Assembly (NCBI RefSeq): GCF_963666675.1
Contig: NZ_OY762929.1
Coordinates: 3,286,001 to 3,350,000, forward strand
Length of the DNA: 64,000 nucleotides
Direction of reading: 5' to 3'
From: an uncultured Desulfobacter sp.
GTDB taxonomy: Bacteria; Desulfobacterota; Desulfobacteria; Desulfobacterales; Desulfobacteraceae
Shown here: positions 53,195 through 62,089 of the stretch, piece after piece
How positions within the stretch are numbered: the stretch's first letter is position 1
Layout of the letters: every line of letters starts with the position of its first letter
The notes under the pieces: generated by a model
Told to the model about the DNA's origin: nothing
The model's input: only the letters and a program-made list of their open reading frames with translations
Databases searched by the model: none
Position numbers and translations under genes: made by a program

Positions 53195-53668
53195 TTAAGG
53201 CCATCCCGTAACGGTCATGCTTTGGAGATTCAGCCCGTTGTCCTGGTAGATGTAATCCGTGACCCGGTTTTTATCCGGATCATTTTGATCGATGTATTCG
53301 GTTTTTTGTTTGAGATTGCCGTCTGCGTAATAGGTGCGGCTCTCCAAGGTGACGGTCCGGCCGTCGATTATTGCTTCGGCTTTTTCAAGTTTGCCTTTGA
53401 CAGCGCCTGTGCCGGTATTTGTTGTGTTGTAATAGCTATATATTCTTTCATTGCCGTTTTTATCCTTGACCTGGGTGATCTGGTCATAAATGCCGTAATC
53501 GTAATCCACGTTATTGGCATAGGCATCCTGTTCACGGGTCACGTTGCCGTATGTGTCGCTTGCGGCACCGTCAAGGGTGCGGCTTGAGTTGTAGGAGTAA
53601 AGTGCTTGATACCCCAAGGCATCGGTCTTTTGATACCGCAGGCCGTCTTCATTTTCCGGGGACTTCAT
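53195..53668 (-). pseudogene. 5' fragment of the Rhs gene, ended by one in-frame stop
   Basis: 157 codons in the same frame as the downstream Rhs part (DALGYQALYSYNSSRTLDGA, then EQDAYANNVDYDYGIYDQIT), ending ...MTVTGWP then TAA. Past the stop the RHS sequence continues directly with GESYTVSYTWDDLGRKKTET. A single C-to-T change (CAA to TAA) explains the interruption. The 5' end begins inside a palindromic repeat, so the original N-terminal delivery domain is missing. Confidence 0.85.
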
Positions 53669-53719
53669 TTTCCGGAGACAGTATATGTATTATCAGAAAT
53701 AGACATACTGTCCCCGGAA
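53649..53719. repeat. palindromic repeat copy 1, with a tandem duplication
   Basis: TTCCGGAGACAGTATATG (53670-53687) and CATACTGTCCCCGGAA (53704-53719) form an imperfect hairpin around TATTATCAGAAATAGA. The 16-base unit TTCATTTTCCGG[GA]GAC is duplicated in tandem at 53649-53664 and 53665-53680. A second copy of the palindrome lies at 55341-55358 and 56910-56943, split by an insertion sequence. The Rhs fragment starts within this sequence. Confidence 0.75.
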
Positions 53720-54032
53720 TCCGGCGGTAATCCCCCATATGCGTTTGCGCTTTTCCATATGCACCAGTCTTTGATTCCACATAATGGGAATCTAAGTAGG
53801 ACAGGAAAATATTCTTTGTCAACAAAAGTTTGAAAAATAAACAAAAAACTTTTCCAGCATAAAACGCAATTATTTCCGGGCCTTTTTTTATAAAACTTCA
53901 GTTTTGGTAACATCCGGCTGAAGAATACGCAGATCAACTGAAGAATTAAACAACTGCTGCCGTTGATCTCCCCGGTTTTCTCAAAACACGGGCAGGCTTA
54001 TTCCGATCTGCCGGAAACTGGGAAATTGGGGG

Positions 54033-54521
54033 TTAGGACTCTCGATTAGAGGAGAATATTGCTAAAATAACAGCCGCGACAACGACACATGCACTTCCAA
54101 AGATTCCAATTTCATATAAGGGAATCTCGGAAAGCCGCAGAGACGTTTTCGGTAAAATTTTCACGTTCAGTGCAGCAAAATTATTAGCCAGCGCAGATAG
54201 TTTCTTAGCCAACACAACTATCCAGCCGCCGACAGCAACCACTGAAACCAGGAGCAGGATCAGCAAACTGCGTCCATAGGTGTACCCCGATGAAAACCGG
54301 CCGCTAAGCAAGGAGCCGAATCCGATGCTTACTCCCACCAGCAATAAAGACAGGGACATCATCAGGCGGTGAGTGAATGCTTCCTGCAGCGAGATAGCTG
54401 TTGTGTGCTGCCCCGCTCGAACCGTCACGAAGCGAAGTATCCCGTCGTAGCTAAACCATCCCGCAACAAAAAATAAGCCCATAAGCACGATAGCACTTAA
54501 AATTATAGATTTCCGTGACAT
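54033..54521 (-). CDS. four-span membrane protein of unknown family
   Basis: A 162-aa product with about four hydrophobic segments (SIILSAIVLMGLFFVAGWFS, LMMSLSLLLVGVSIGFGSLL, LLILLLVSVVAVGGWIVVLA and a final GIFGSACVVVAAVILAIF). ATG 54521 starts four bases after the stop of the 193-aa gene, so they form a pair. Not recognised. It lies between two copies of a palindromic repeat, within the decayed Rhs region. Confidence 0.6.
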   Translation of the reverse strand: MSRKSIILSAIVLMGLFFVAGWFSYDGILRFVTVRAGQHTTAISLQEAFTHRLMMSLSLLLVGVSIGFGSLLSGRFSSGYTYGRSLLILLLVSVVAVGGWIVVLAKKLSALANNFAALNVKILPKTSLRLSEIPLYEIGIFGSACVVVAAVILAIFSSNRES

Positions 54522-54525
54522 TAGT

Positions 54526-55107
54526 TCAATTCCGTGAAGGTTCAGGTTGTATAAGCCTACTAAGAACACGCCGCCGATCAGTAATATTCGGAAATGTGAG
54601 TTGATTGTTTGCACGATTATACACGCCAACAGATACAGGTGGGGGTGCGCCCCCAACCATCTCGAATATGGCTTGAGGATTCCCGTATAATTTTACCGAT
54701 GGAATCGGATCGTTTCCATAAACAAAAGGCGATGGTGGTGCACCTAAATCGTATTGTTTAGTCCAGGAATCGGGAAACAAACTCCCAACTTTTGGAAGTG
54801 GATTTAAAAGATTTTTAAATCCAGCGTACACTCTAACGAATTGTTTCTCACCAGTCGGATGACTTGTAATTTGTTTCCCCGGCATCAAAAATTCTTGAAT
54901 ATACTGCCATGCCCCAGGTGGGTTAGACATGTGCTTTCCATCAAAAAATATGTCATGAACATCGCAGACTTGGATCACCCGGCGATACAGCTGGTACAAC
55001 CCTGGGCCGATAGTGCCACCGACGGCAGAAGGTAATCCGGCCTTGGGATGTATTTGCTCAATGATGACATAAGTGGGTTGCAGTGTACAAAGTTTTGGTT
55101 CAGTCAC
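54526..55107 (-). CDS. unrecognised 193-aa protein, Gly/Pro-rich
   Basis: A GTG start at 55107 with GGATGGAA upstream. The product has no signal peptide or membrane helix and is rich in Gly and Pro (SAVGGTIGPGLYQLYRRVIQ, FEMVGGAPPPVSVGVYNRAN). I do not recognise a fold. It is paired with the membrane protein at 54521. Toxin/immunity or secretion-related roles are possible in this locus, but nothing in the sequence shows it. Confidence 0.55.
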   Translation of the reverse strand: MTEPKLCTLQPTYVIIEQIHPKAGLPSAVGGTIGPGLYQLYRRVIQVCDVHDIFFDGKHMSNPPGAWQYIQEFLMPGKQITSHPTGEKQFVRVYAGFKNLLNPLPKVGSLFPDSWTKQYDLGAPPSPFVYGNDPIPSVKLYGNPQAIFEMVGGAPPPVSVGVYNRANNQLTFPNITDRRRVLSRLIQPEPSRN

Positions 55108-55340
55108 TTTTCCATCCTTTAAGATGTGATACGAAACTTATTTATTATTTAATAGAGCATTAGTAGGGAGGATCCTAATTTTTCATTTAACGATGGATGA
55201 ATAGATTTTATAAAGATATTTCTCCCTGCCCCCAAGACAGTTTGGATTACCCGTATCAGAGAATAGCAACTCAAGTCAAGATTTAAATTACCCAGCTAAA
55301 ATTTTCGTTTCAAATGAGCGTAGATCAGGCAGTTGGTATT

Positions 55341-55358
55341 TTCCGGGGACAGTATACA
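55341..55358. repeat. palindromic repeat copy 2, left half
   Basis: TTCCGGGGACAGTATACA matches the left arm of copy 1 (53670) and ends at the IS4-type element. The last six bases are the target duplication. Confidence 0.8.
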
Positions 55359-56915
55359 CTCGATGTTCGAGTTTTTTAAATTTGACTGCCAAACAATCCT
55401 TGATTAGAATCAGGCTACTTTTTTTTGGAAGCGCACCAAAGATGGAGATGGCTTCATTTGAGGAAAAGTACGGCTGCTCATATGTTTTGTAGAAGGATTG
55501 AAAGGAATAATATTATCAATGCGTTCTTTTAACTTATCAAGCTTCTGTTCATTGATTTCGTTTCCACAGAAATCCTGGACAAATTGAACTAAGGCTTCTG
55601 TATGAATCCGCTGGGATAGGCTTCCCACACTCCATGCAGGAAGTTTGTTTTCCAGGCGGGCTTTCTGGTGATGATGGAAGAACAATGCATGATCTAACAG
55701 CAGGCTCAGGATCAAGGAACTCCGAGATCCATCTTCGCCTGTATGCTTGGTCAGCTTGCCCCATCCTTCATGACCTTTCCAGTCCTCAAAGAAAACCTCT
55801 ATCAACCAGCGGAAGAAGTATGCTTGAACAATATCCAATGTTCTCCAACTCAAGTCAGAGGCTAACAAATAACGTGGTTTTTTCTCATCAGGATACTGCA
55901 TGGCGATCACAAAACGCTTGGCATTGTGAGACGGCACATACAGGCGAGCCGATGAGATAAAAATTTCAATATCTTCTTTACCTCGAACCGATACCTTTTG
56001 AGATATCAGAGGATAAGATTCAAAAAACTTTTGTACTGAAATTATGCGGTTTTTAAACCGTACATTTTGATTATACTTCATTTTGGTGATGGTTTGAGTA
56101 TTACCAAAGATGAGGGAACTACCATCAACAAATTCAGCGTGTCCATAAAGACCATCTGCCAAAATTGCTTTGATTTTAATGTCCGGATGTTTTTTATGAA
56201 ATATGTTCAAAAGCTCAAGAGCCAATTGAACCTTCGTTGGGTATTCAGGGTTCCTCTGTGGCTCCTTGGGTCGCTTTTTCTTAGGTATCTTCTTTTTTTT
56301 AAGACGGTCATCTTTCTTTTTCCAAGCTTTCCACAATGGGTCCGGGTGATAAAATTCAAAACCCACGGGAAAAGAGGCCACTGGTGTTACCAAAAATAAA
56401 AATACAATGCATTGTCCGTCTAAAAAACCACCGGTGAGTTTATCTTTAAGCTTGTGAACTTTATATATTTTTTTTGTGGACTTTGATCGGGCACGGTCTA
56501 CATCATCTAAGCAAAGAGCCCCGTCCTTGATGCCATAATGCTTCAAAATATTACACGTACTCTGCTGCAGTAAGTGATCGAAGCTGATTTTTGAATTTCG
56601 GAACATCCAGGAAAGAGCTGAAAAACGGAATTTCCCCAAACTGATTCGTTCAAATCGCTTCCAGCAAATACTGTTGGTTAACAAAACACCACTTAAACAA
56701 AAACTTAGCCACAGTTTTTGCTTTTTGGATAGCACATAATTGGGGTTCTTTTTCATCAATTCTTGATTTATGCATTCAAGATAGTTTTCAATAAAGGGCA
56801 GCGGGCGTTCGAGGAGCATCTCTATCATGAATTTTTTTAAAAGTTCATACCAAAAAATTAACTTCTTTAGCACATTTTTATGTCAACCTCAAAAAACTCG
56901 AACACCGAGTATACA
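55353..56915 (-). mobile_element. IS4-type insertion sequence inside a palindromic repeat
   Basis: The element proper is 55359-56909, with inverted ends CTCGATGTTCGAGTTTTTT and CTCGGTGTTCGAGTTTTTT (inverse of the right end), and is flanked by the 6-base duplication TATACA (55353-55358 and 56910-56915). Joining the flanks restores the same palindromic repeat seen intact at 53670-53719. Confidence 0.9.
55410..56873 (-). CDS. IS4-family transposase
   Basis: A 487-aa DDE transposase. The first catalytic aspartate is in GALCLDDVDRARSK, the second in IKAILADGLYGHAEFVDG, and the glutamate is in the YREK signature YFFRWLIEVFFEDWK (Y-2-R-3-E-6-K), diagnostic for IS4. A lysine/proline-rich insert (KKKIPKKKRPKEPQRNPEYP) lies between the first two. 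The GTG at 56873 has GAGG 13 bases upstream; an in-frame ATG at 56828 is an alternative start. The frame is intact, so the element may be active. Confidence 0.9.
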   Translation of the reverse strand: MLKKLIFWYELLKKFMIEMLLERPLPFIENYLECINQELMKKNPNYVLSKKQKLWLSFCLSGVLLTNSICWKRFERISLGKFRFSALSWMFRNSKISFDHLLQQSTCNILKHYGIKDGALCLDDVDRARSKSTKKIYKVHKLKDKLTGGFLDGQCIVFLFLVTPVASFPVGFEFYHPDPLWKAWKKKDDRLKKKKIPKKKRPKEPQRNPEYPTKVQLALELLNIFHKKHPDIKIKAILADGLYGHAEFVDGSSLIFGNTQTITKMKYNQNVRFKNRIISVQKFFESYPLISQKVSVRGKEDIEIFISSARLYVPSHNAKRFVIAMQYPDEKKPRYLLASDLSWRTLDIVQAYFFRWLIEVFFEDWKGHEGWGKLTKHTGEDGSRSSLILSLLLDHALFFHHHQKARLENKLPAWSVGSLSQRIHTEALVQFVQDFCGNEINEQKLDKLKERIDNIIPFNPSTKHMSSRTFPQMKPSPSLVRFQKKVA

Positions 56916-56943
56916 TATTAGCAGAAATAGATATACCCCGGAA
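56910..56943. repeat. palindromic repeat copy 2, right half
   Basis: TATACATATTAGCAGAAATA and the following GATATACCCCGGAAT continue copy 2 beyond the IS element. Compared with copy 1 the right arm lacks about five bases (CTGTC). Confidence 0.8.
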
Positions 56944-56977
56944 TCGTCTTGGCCTTCTCATCCCTTCTTTTTAACCG

Positions 56978-57436
56978 CTAAAACTTCGGGCCTATCCCTG
57001 CTTCATCATCAGCAACTAGTATTTCCCAGTAAGCAGTATCAGTTAACTCTGCGTTGGCTGATACAAAATTAATAAAACTATCATATTCTTCCTGTGTCAT
57101 TGGATTTTTTTGCATTTCAACCGGATTTCTGCGATTTGCGGCTAACGTTTCAAGTTTTTCTATAACCAATAAAAAATCGGCATAAGTACCACTTATAAGT
57201 TCAGGAGACCAAATTCCTTCCCCGTGAGCGGCAGTATAAACAGGGAAATTAGAGTTACTACTATCTATAAAAATTGGATCACCGAAGCTGGAATCACGAC
57301 CTATTACTGCCCAGGGCGATAGCCAATCGCCTTGCTCTTTCCCCACTAAGCTTGAGCCGTTTTCAAGTTTTGAATATCCTATTTGGCCTTGTTCTATCTC
57401 TAGTTCATTGAACAATTCGATACCATTATATCCGAT
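56978..57436 (-). pseudogene. SUKH (SMI1/KNR4) immunity-type gene, 5' truncated by the IS1-like element
   Basis: The frame reads IGYNGIELFNELEIEQGQIG from the IS edge, then GDWLSPWAVIGRDSSFGDPI (the SUKH core) and ends DDEAGIGPKF. SUKH proteins are the most common immunity proteins of polymorphic toxins. The N-terminal ~40 residues are missing at the boundary with the IS1-like element. No matching toxin remains nearby except the distant Rhs gene. Confidence 0.75.
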
Positions 57437-58596
57437 GGCACTGGGCCTCTAACATTCGGATAATCAGGAAACGTATTAAAGCGCCAGTCTGACTTGTTGG
57501 TTTATACAGCTCTCTGCATGGATAAGATCCCTTCCAGAGAAAGCGGTTTTGCTAATATTCCCAAAGCAACAGCGGGGACCTCTCTTGTCGTCCAATGCGG
57601 ACGGACATAGTTGTGAATTATTTGATGAACATCCAAAGTCCTTTGTAAGCCCTTTATCGTTTTTGCATAAGTGTTTGTTTTTCTCCTGAAGGTACTATTC
57701 TTTCGTCTGATTGCAGCGTTTTGAGCCTCAAGGTGGTTGGCATGGATTTCGAACTCCTTTAAATTTTGAGCCGTATCAAGATGTTCTCGCTGTGGCGCTT
57801 GGTATTTTGGACGCTTACGGCCTTTTTGGTGTTTTTGATCCCCTTTGTTTTTGACACGAACTCTGACTCCTTTAGGAAGAACCCTGGGGGGACGTCCTCT
57901 TTTGCCTGTTTTTAAAACCTCAGAGCATAACTCGAAAAGCGTATTACCATATCGCCTTTCACCATCTGAAAGAAATGACAAATCATCTGTATGATCGATA
58001 TACTCGCATACGGTTTTCATAACTGATTTGAATAAGGATGTATCTTTTTTTCCACATCGTTGGTCGACAATAAATCGACTGGCTCTTTCTATAATGACCG
58101 CTGTCCAGCCTTCGGATTCCAATGGCATTGTCCGTTTACCGACGATGGTGTAGAGTTCATCTCCTTCAAATGTCAGGGATATAAATTCATGACAAAAACC
58201 ATATAGCAACAATGTAGCTTTTTGGTCGGCAAATCTATTTTCCCATAGTGCAATGGTATTTTTGTTTGACCTCAAGACTCTGCCAGTTGCTCGAAGCCCA
58301 AGGCCTTCACCGCGAAGTCTCAATGCAGATGCAACCTTGCTGATGGGAGTTTTAATATTATTCATGGCGGTATTACGGGTTTCCGAAAACGAGTTTTTAC
58401 AATTCCTACAGATATACAATTTCCGGATTCCATTGTGTATGGTCGGATAATGTTTAAAAACCGATGTGTCAGATGAGCAGCAGTATGGGCATTGGAGCGG
58501 GGTAATTTTTTTCATAGCCGCTGTTAATCACATCATCCATATAAGATCAATCCTCATTCAAAAGAAAAGTGTGTTCAACGGTTCAGGCCCAGTGCC
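57437..58596 (-). mobile_element. IS1-like insertion sequence
   Basis: Inverted ends GGCACTGGGCCT (57437-57448) and AGGCCCAGTGCC (58585-58596) bound a 1.16-kb element, with GAT directly outside both ends as a possible short target duplication. The element cut a SUKH gene on its left; the right flank is the 3' end of the GspC-like gene. Confidence 0.85.
57502..58515 (-). CDS. IS1-like transposase with N-terminal zinc finger
   Basis: A 337-aa protein with an InsA-like zinc finger (CPYCCSSDTSVFKHYP ... YICRNCKNSF), an HTH region (LRLRGEGLGLRATGRVLRSN) and the catalytic segment starting LTFEGDELYTIVGKRTMPLE. A conserved end follows (NHLEAQNAAIRRKNSTFRRK, then IIHNYVRPHWTT). In contrast to classical IS1, it is one continuous frame. 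An intact RxxxFRRKTNTYAK tail suggests an active enzyme. Confidence 0.85.
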   Translation of the reverse strand: MKKITPLQCPYCCSSDTSVFKHYPTIHNGIRKLYICRNCKNSFSETRNTAMNNIKTPISKVASALRLRGEGLGLRATGRVLRSNKNTIALWENRFADQKATLLLYGFCHEFISLTFEGDELYTIVGKRTMPLESEGWTAVIIERASRFIVDQRCGKKDTSLFKSVMKTVCEYIDHTDDLSFLSDGERRYGNTLFELCSEVLKTGKRGRPPRVLPKGVRVRVKNKGDQKHQKGRKRPKYQAPQREHLDTAQNLKEFEIHANHLEAQNAAIRRKNSTFRRKTNTYAKTIKGLQRTLDVHQIIHNYVRPHWTTREVPAVALGILAKPLSLEGILSMQRAV

Positions 58597-58614
58597 GATC
58601 TATCATCATCGCCA

Positions 58615-59520
58615 TTATTCAACATCGTTGACGGCGAAAGACTTTTCCTGTTCATTATATACAATTTCTTTGGTCTTTCCGCGCCGGATCACGGAAACCG
58701 TGATATCGGAATCCCCGTCCATACGGTCCATCATGCTTTCCAGATCTTGCGGACTTGTAACTTCAATATCGTCCACAGCCTGGACAACATCTCCGTTTTT
58801 CAAGCCGAGGGCCTGGGCTGAGGCGCCTCGTCTGATGCCGTAAATCATCACGCCGGACTCCCGGCCATTGCCATAGTAAGCACGGGTTTTAAACGGTGGT
58901 TGTTCGGGGGCGGGTTCAATGTCGCCTGTCAGTTCTTTGACTGCATCAAGATCAACTTGTTTTTTTTGAGATGCGGCGGGTTGGTGCTGTTGTTTCAGGC
59001 TGGCGTGAGGGGGGCTTGTACGCTTTCCACGGTTTGGCCTAAGATCCTGGTGTGCATCTAAAATCTGATCTTTCCCGTTGACCGATAATATGATTTGATT
59101 TCTTAAAATTGATTTGATTGTCCCATTTTGAATTGTATCTCCCACGTTGTAAAGCGTCTGTTTTTTATTATTGGCCTCCTCTATAACAGCCCATCCTTTA
59201 TTCTTTTTGCCTGGTGTTGTCACCGTCCCCCAAAGGGTAATTTTAAGGTTGGTTTTTTCCAGTTGTGATATGTTTTCAGGTTGAAGGTTTTGATGCTTGT
59301 CCACTTCGACATCGAACAGATTTCGACGTGTGATGGTGCGCTGGGCATCATTTAATTTTGCAGTTTGTCTTTTTGAAACGTTGGGTTCCCGCATTTCGGG
59401 TGCCGCCGGTGAATCCGTTATCTTTTGCCTTACTTTATCCCTGGGACCAACTAAGGCATAAACCTGGAATGCCACCAGAGCTGTTAGAGCGGTCAATATC
59501 GTGTAAAAAATGAATTTCAT
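58615..59520 (-). CDS. GspC-like type II secretion protein with PDZ domain
   Basis: A 301-aa protein with an N-terminal membrane anchor (MKFIFYTILTALTALVAFQV), a homology-region domain (residues ~60-160: RRNLFDVEVDKHQNLQPENI, ITLWGTVTTPGKKNKGWAVI, YNVGDTIQNGTIKSILRNQI) and a C-terminal PDZ (SGVMIYGIRRGASAQALGLK, NGDVVQAVDDIEV). GspC links the outer-membrane secretin to the inner-membrane platform. The other gsp genes are not in the window: downstream lies an IS1-like element, so a secretion operon was either split there or is elsewhere. ATG 59520 was chosen over an upstream start because it begins the anchor. Confidence 0.88.
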   Translation of the reverse strand: MKFIFYTILTALTALVAFQVYALVGPRDKVRQKITDSPAAPEMREPNVSKRQTAKLNDAQRTITRRNLFDVEVDKHQNLQPENISQLEKTNLKITLWGTVTTPGKKNKGWAVIEEANNKKQTLYNVGDTIQNGTIKSILRNQIILSVNGKDQILDAHQDLRPNRGKRTSPPHASLKQQHQPAASQKKQVDLDAVKELTGDIEPAPEQPPFKTRAYYGNGRESGVMIYGIRRGASAQALGLKNGDVVQAVDDIEVTSPQDLESMMDRMDGDSDITVSVIRRGKTKEIVYNEQEKSFAVNDVE

Positions 59521-59653
59521 GATGGCTAAAAGTAAATTGCCCTGCACGCTTGCGGCAGGGACGCGTATATACCATGCACTTCACGGCAGTTCGATGGGAA
59601 CAGCATCAGCTAAAGACCGCAGATGGAATTAATTGGGCAAAACCCGGCCGGGG

Positions 59654-61684
59654 TTAAAAACTATAGCTGATTTCAACACCGTAAGTTGCGCCCACATCAC
59701 GCAGGCAGCCCCACTGGGCAAATTTTGGAAATCCTTTGTTGTTGGTTGCGTATTCGTCATCCGTGATGTTTTTACCAAAGAGGGTTACCTTGACATCATT
59801 GAAAAGCTTCCGGCTGACACTTAAGTTCACTGTGGTGAAATCCCCCACAGTGTATCCGTAACTTGAATAGGGCCCGACGTGAAGAATCGTCAAGTCGCTG
59901 CGCCATTCACCATAATGCCAGTTGAGGCGGCCGCTGAATTTATTTTCCGGATTTTCAGTCCCATTGTTCCCGTCCTCTTCGGTGTCCACAAAATGTGTCC
60001 ATCCCAATTCATATCCCAGGATGTCCTTGTAAAAACGGCCTTTAATGCTCAATTCAAAACCGTACAGTTCCCGGTCCTGTGCATCATATACCGTTACGTC
60101 CGTGGGATCTCCGGTAACCGGATCAAGGATGGGATCTCCATTGGCATCCGTGCTGAGGGTGGCCGCCGAGATCTTGGCATTTTTAATATTATAGTAAAAT
60201 GGGGTTGCCGAGACCTGGATGGCCTTGTTGAATTTGGCTGCCACCCCCACTTCGTAGCGATGGCGCTGTTCATCGGGCAGTTCGGAATCATCAACGGTTG
60301 TCAGCACATCCGGCGTCGGTGTCAAGTTAAACGAATAGCGCGCCGTCAATTTCCATATGGGATTGAGCTGCCAGGCATTGCCCAGGGAAGCGACAAAGGC
60401 CTCATCGGTCCACTCCCCGTCGGACAGTTTTACCTGTGTGCCGTTGGACAGGTATGTATCTCCCCCTTGAACAATTTTCTTTTTATCCACCCGCAAGGCC
60501 GCATCAATGGACCACCACGCTTTGATCTTATAGGCATCGGTCACATATGCCCCATAAATCTCTTCCTCCCGGGGTGAGGAAGCGCGCTCAATAAATTGAA
60601 ACCAACTGACCATTTGCGTGCCGATTTTGAAGGTATTGCGATCCGTGGCAATGGAATGGGTAAGATTCCACTCACTGGAACGGTCTTTGGCATCGTCACC
60701 CGTTGCCGATTTATCATCAATGGTGTACCTATAGCCCGTGCACTCGGTTCTATTCCAGCCATAGGTCAGTGAGGTGGTATGATGTTCATTCCAGGGCCGG
60801 GTCAGGTTGATGGACATCAGCAGGGTATCAATGGGATCGTATTCCCAGGCATTTTCATTCAACTCTCCGGTGTAGATGCTCTCGTGGCGTTGGATCTCCC
60901 TGGCAGCCGTGTTGTAGTAAAGAGAGATGCTTGCCAGAAGTGCATCACTGTTAAAACCGCCGTTAAACAGTAAGGTATCCCCGGTATAGCCGTTGTTCCA
61001 CGCGTCTCTTCCCTGGCTTTGGGTCCGCTGGTACCCTGCGCTGAAGGTGAACCGGTCGTCCTGCCACGAATGGCCGGTCACCGCCGAGGCTTTGAATGTG
61101 TCATAGGAGGCATAGCTTGCGCGGATCTGCGTGCCGTATTTTGTGTCCGGCCCTTTCTTCCGGGTCTCAATGATGATGAATCCCTGGTTGGGGGAACCTT
61201 CCTCTGCGGTACCAAACGACATCAGCGGTCCGATGGTGATCACCGATGCGTCACGCACAAATTTAATGGAATCGATCATCTCCACCGGGATATCTGAAAT
61301 CATGCGCCGGGCCTCGTTTGATGTGAGATAGACACCGTTCAGAATAACGCTGACCGCATCCCCGCGACTGAAGGAAAAGGAATGAATTCTGGCGCCCTGT
61401 CGCCACATGTTCATGCCAAGGGAGTATTCGATGAGGTCTGTGACATCCCGGGGTTGAATGGCTTCAATATCTTCCCGGGTCAGGGTCTGGACGGCTTCCA
61501 CGCTTTCAGGAAGATAAAAACGGCTTGAGGGCTCTACCTCTTCGGATGCAACCGTCTCCCCGATAACCGTCATGGACTCAAGTTCAGTGTTTTCATTTTT
61601 TTCCACCCCTTGTCCCCAGGCATTGAGGCTAAAACATTGCAAGAGAAAAATTAAAAGGGCCCAGTTCCATATTCTGCTCATCAT
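59654..61684 (-). CDS. TonB-dependent receptor of the CobN-linked cluster
   Basis: A 676-aa outer-membrane receptor. The signal peptide ends near LNAWGQ. The TonB-box-like/plug region (SMTVIGETVASEEVEPSSRF, LTREDIEAIQPRDVTDLIEY) includes PMSFGTAEEGSPNQGFIIIE where ILRGP would be, so it resembles the CobN-associated receptors rather than siderophore receptors. The barrel ends TYGVEISYSF. The operon contains a CobN-like chelatase, an ExbB homologue and a DUF2149 protein, so it likely imports a cobalamin-, corrin- or porphyrin-type compound and has its own energising unit. Confidence 0.9.
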   Translation of the reverse strand: MMSRIWNWALLIFLLQCFSLNAWGQGVEKNENTELESMTVIGETVASEEVEPSSRFYLPESVEAVQTLTREDIEAIQPRDVTDLIEYSLGMNMWRQGARIHSFSFSRGDAVSVILNGVYLTSNEARRMISDIPVEMIDSIKFVRDASVITIGPLMSFGTAEEGSPNQGFIIIETRKKGPDTKYGTQIRASYASYDTFKASAVTGHSWQDDRFTFSAGYQRTQSQGRDAWNNGYTGDTLLFNGGFNSDALLASISLYYNTAAREIQRHESIYTGELNENAWEYDPIDTLLMSINLTRPWNEHHTTSLTYGWNRTECTGYRYTIDDKSATGDDAKDRSSEWNLTHSIATDRNTFKIGTQMVSWFQFIERASSPREEEIYGAYVTDAYKIKAWWSIDAALRVDKKKIVQGGDTYLSNGTQVKLSDGEWTDEAFVASLGNAWQLNPIWKLTARYSFNLTPTPDVLTTVDDSELPDEQRHRYEVGVAAKFNKAIQVSATPFYYNIKNAKISAATLSTDANGDPILDPVTGDPTDVTVYDAQDRELYGFELSIKGRFYKDILGYELGWTHFVDTEEDGNNGTENPENKFSGRLNWHYGEWRSDLTILHVGPYSSYGYTVGDFTTVNLSVSRKLFNDVKVTLFGKNITDDEYATNNKGFPKFAQWGCLRDVGATYGVEISYSF

Positions 61685-61697
61685 TTTCTTCCTTGAC

Positions 61698-62087
61698 TTA
61701 ATTATCGGTATTGTTGGTTTTTATTTTTTTCGTGGATTCAGGCACATAGACCATTTCACCGCCCTCCAGCCTGTAGCACACGCCTAACCGCCGCCCGTTG
61801 CCGCCGGCATCCTCCCGGCTCATGGTGTACTTCTCCATTTTTTTGCCGTTTTTTTGTATGATCTCCATGTCGGCTTTTCCCGGGTTTTTTATGATGGTGA
61901 CATCATCGGTACCCATCAGCAGTTCCGGAATGTTCAGTACATGGAAAATGCCTAAAATCAATGCCACGGCAAACACCATGGCCACATCAAACAGGTTGGC
62001 CACACCGGACATGGGATCATCGGCATCATTGTGGGACAACGAACGTTTACGGCGTGATCGTCTTGGTTTATAATACGGTTTCACCAT
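61698..62087 (-). CDS. DUF2149 protein (ExbD-like partner)
   Basis: A 129-aa product with a basic N-terminus (KPYYKPRRSRRKRSLSHND), one membrane helix (LFDVAMVFAVALILGIF) and a small periplasmic part ending YRLEGGEMVYVPESTKKI. The family occurs with ExbB/MotA-type genes and CobN and is taken to act like ExbD/TolR. The acidic residue in the membrane helix (VANLFDVAMVF) fits a proton path. ATG 62087 lies three bases after the ExbB stop; longer starts overlap ExbB. Confidence 0.85.
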   Translation of the reverse strand: MVKPYYKPRRSRRKRSLSHNDADDPMSGVANLFDVAMVFAVALILGIFHVLNIPELLMGTDDVTIIKNPGKADMEIIQKNGKKMEKYTMSREDAGGNGRRLGVCYRLEGGEMVYVPESTKKIKTNNTDN

Positions 62088-62089
62088 GG

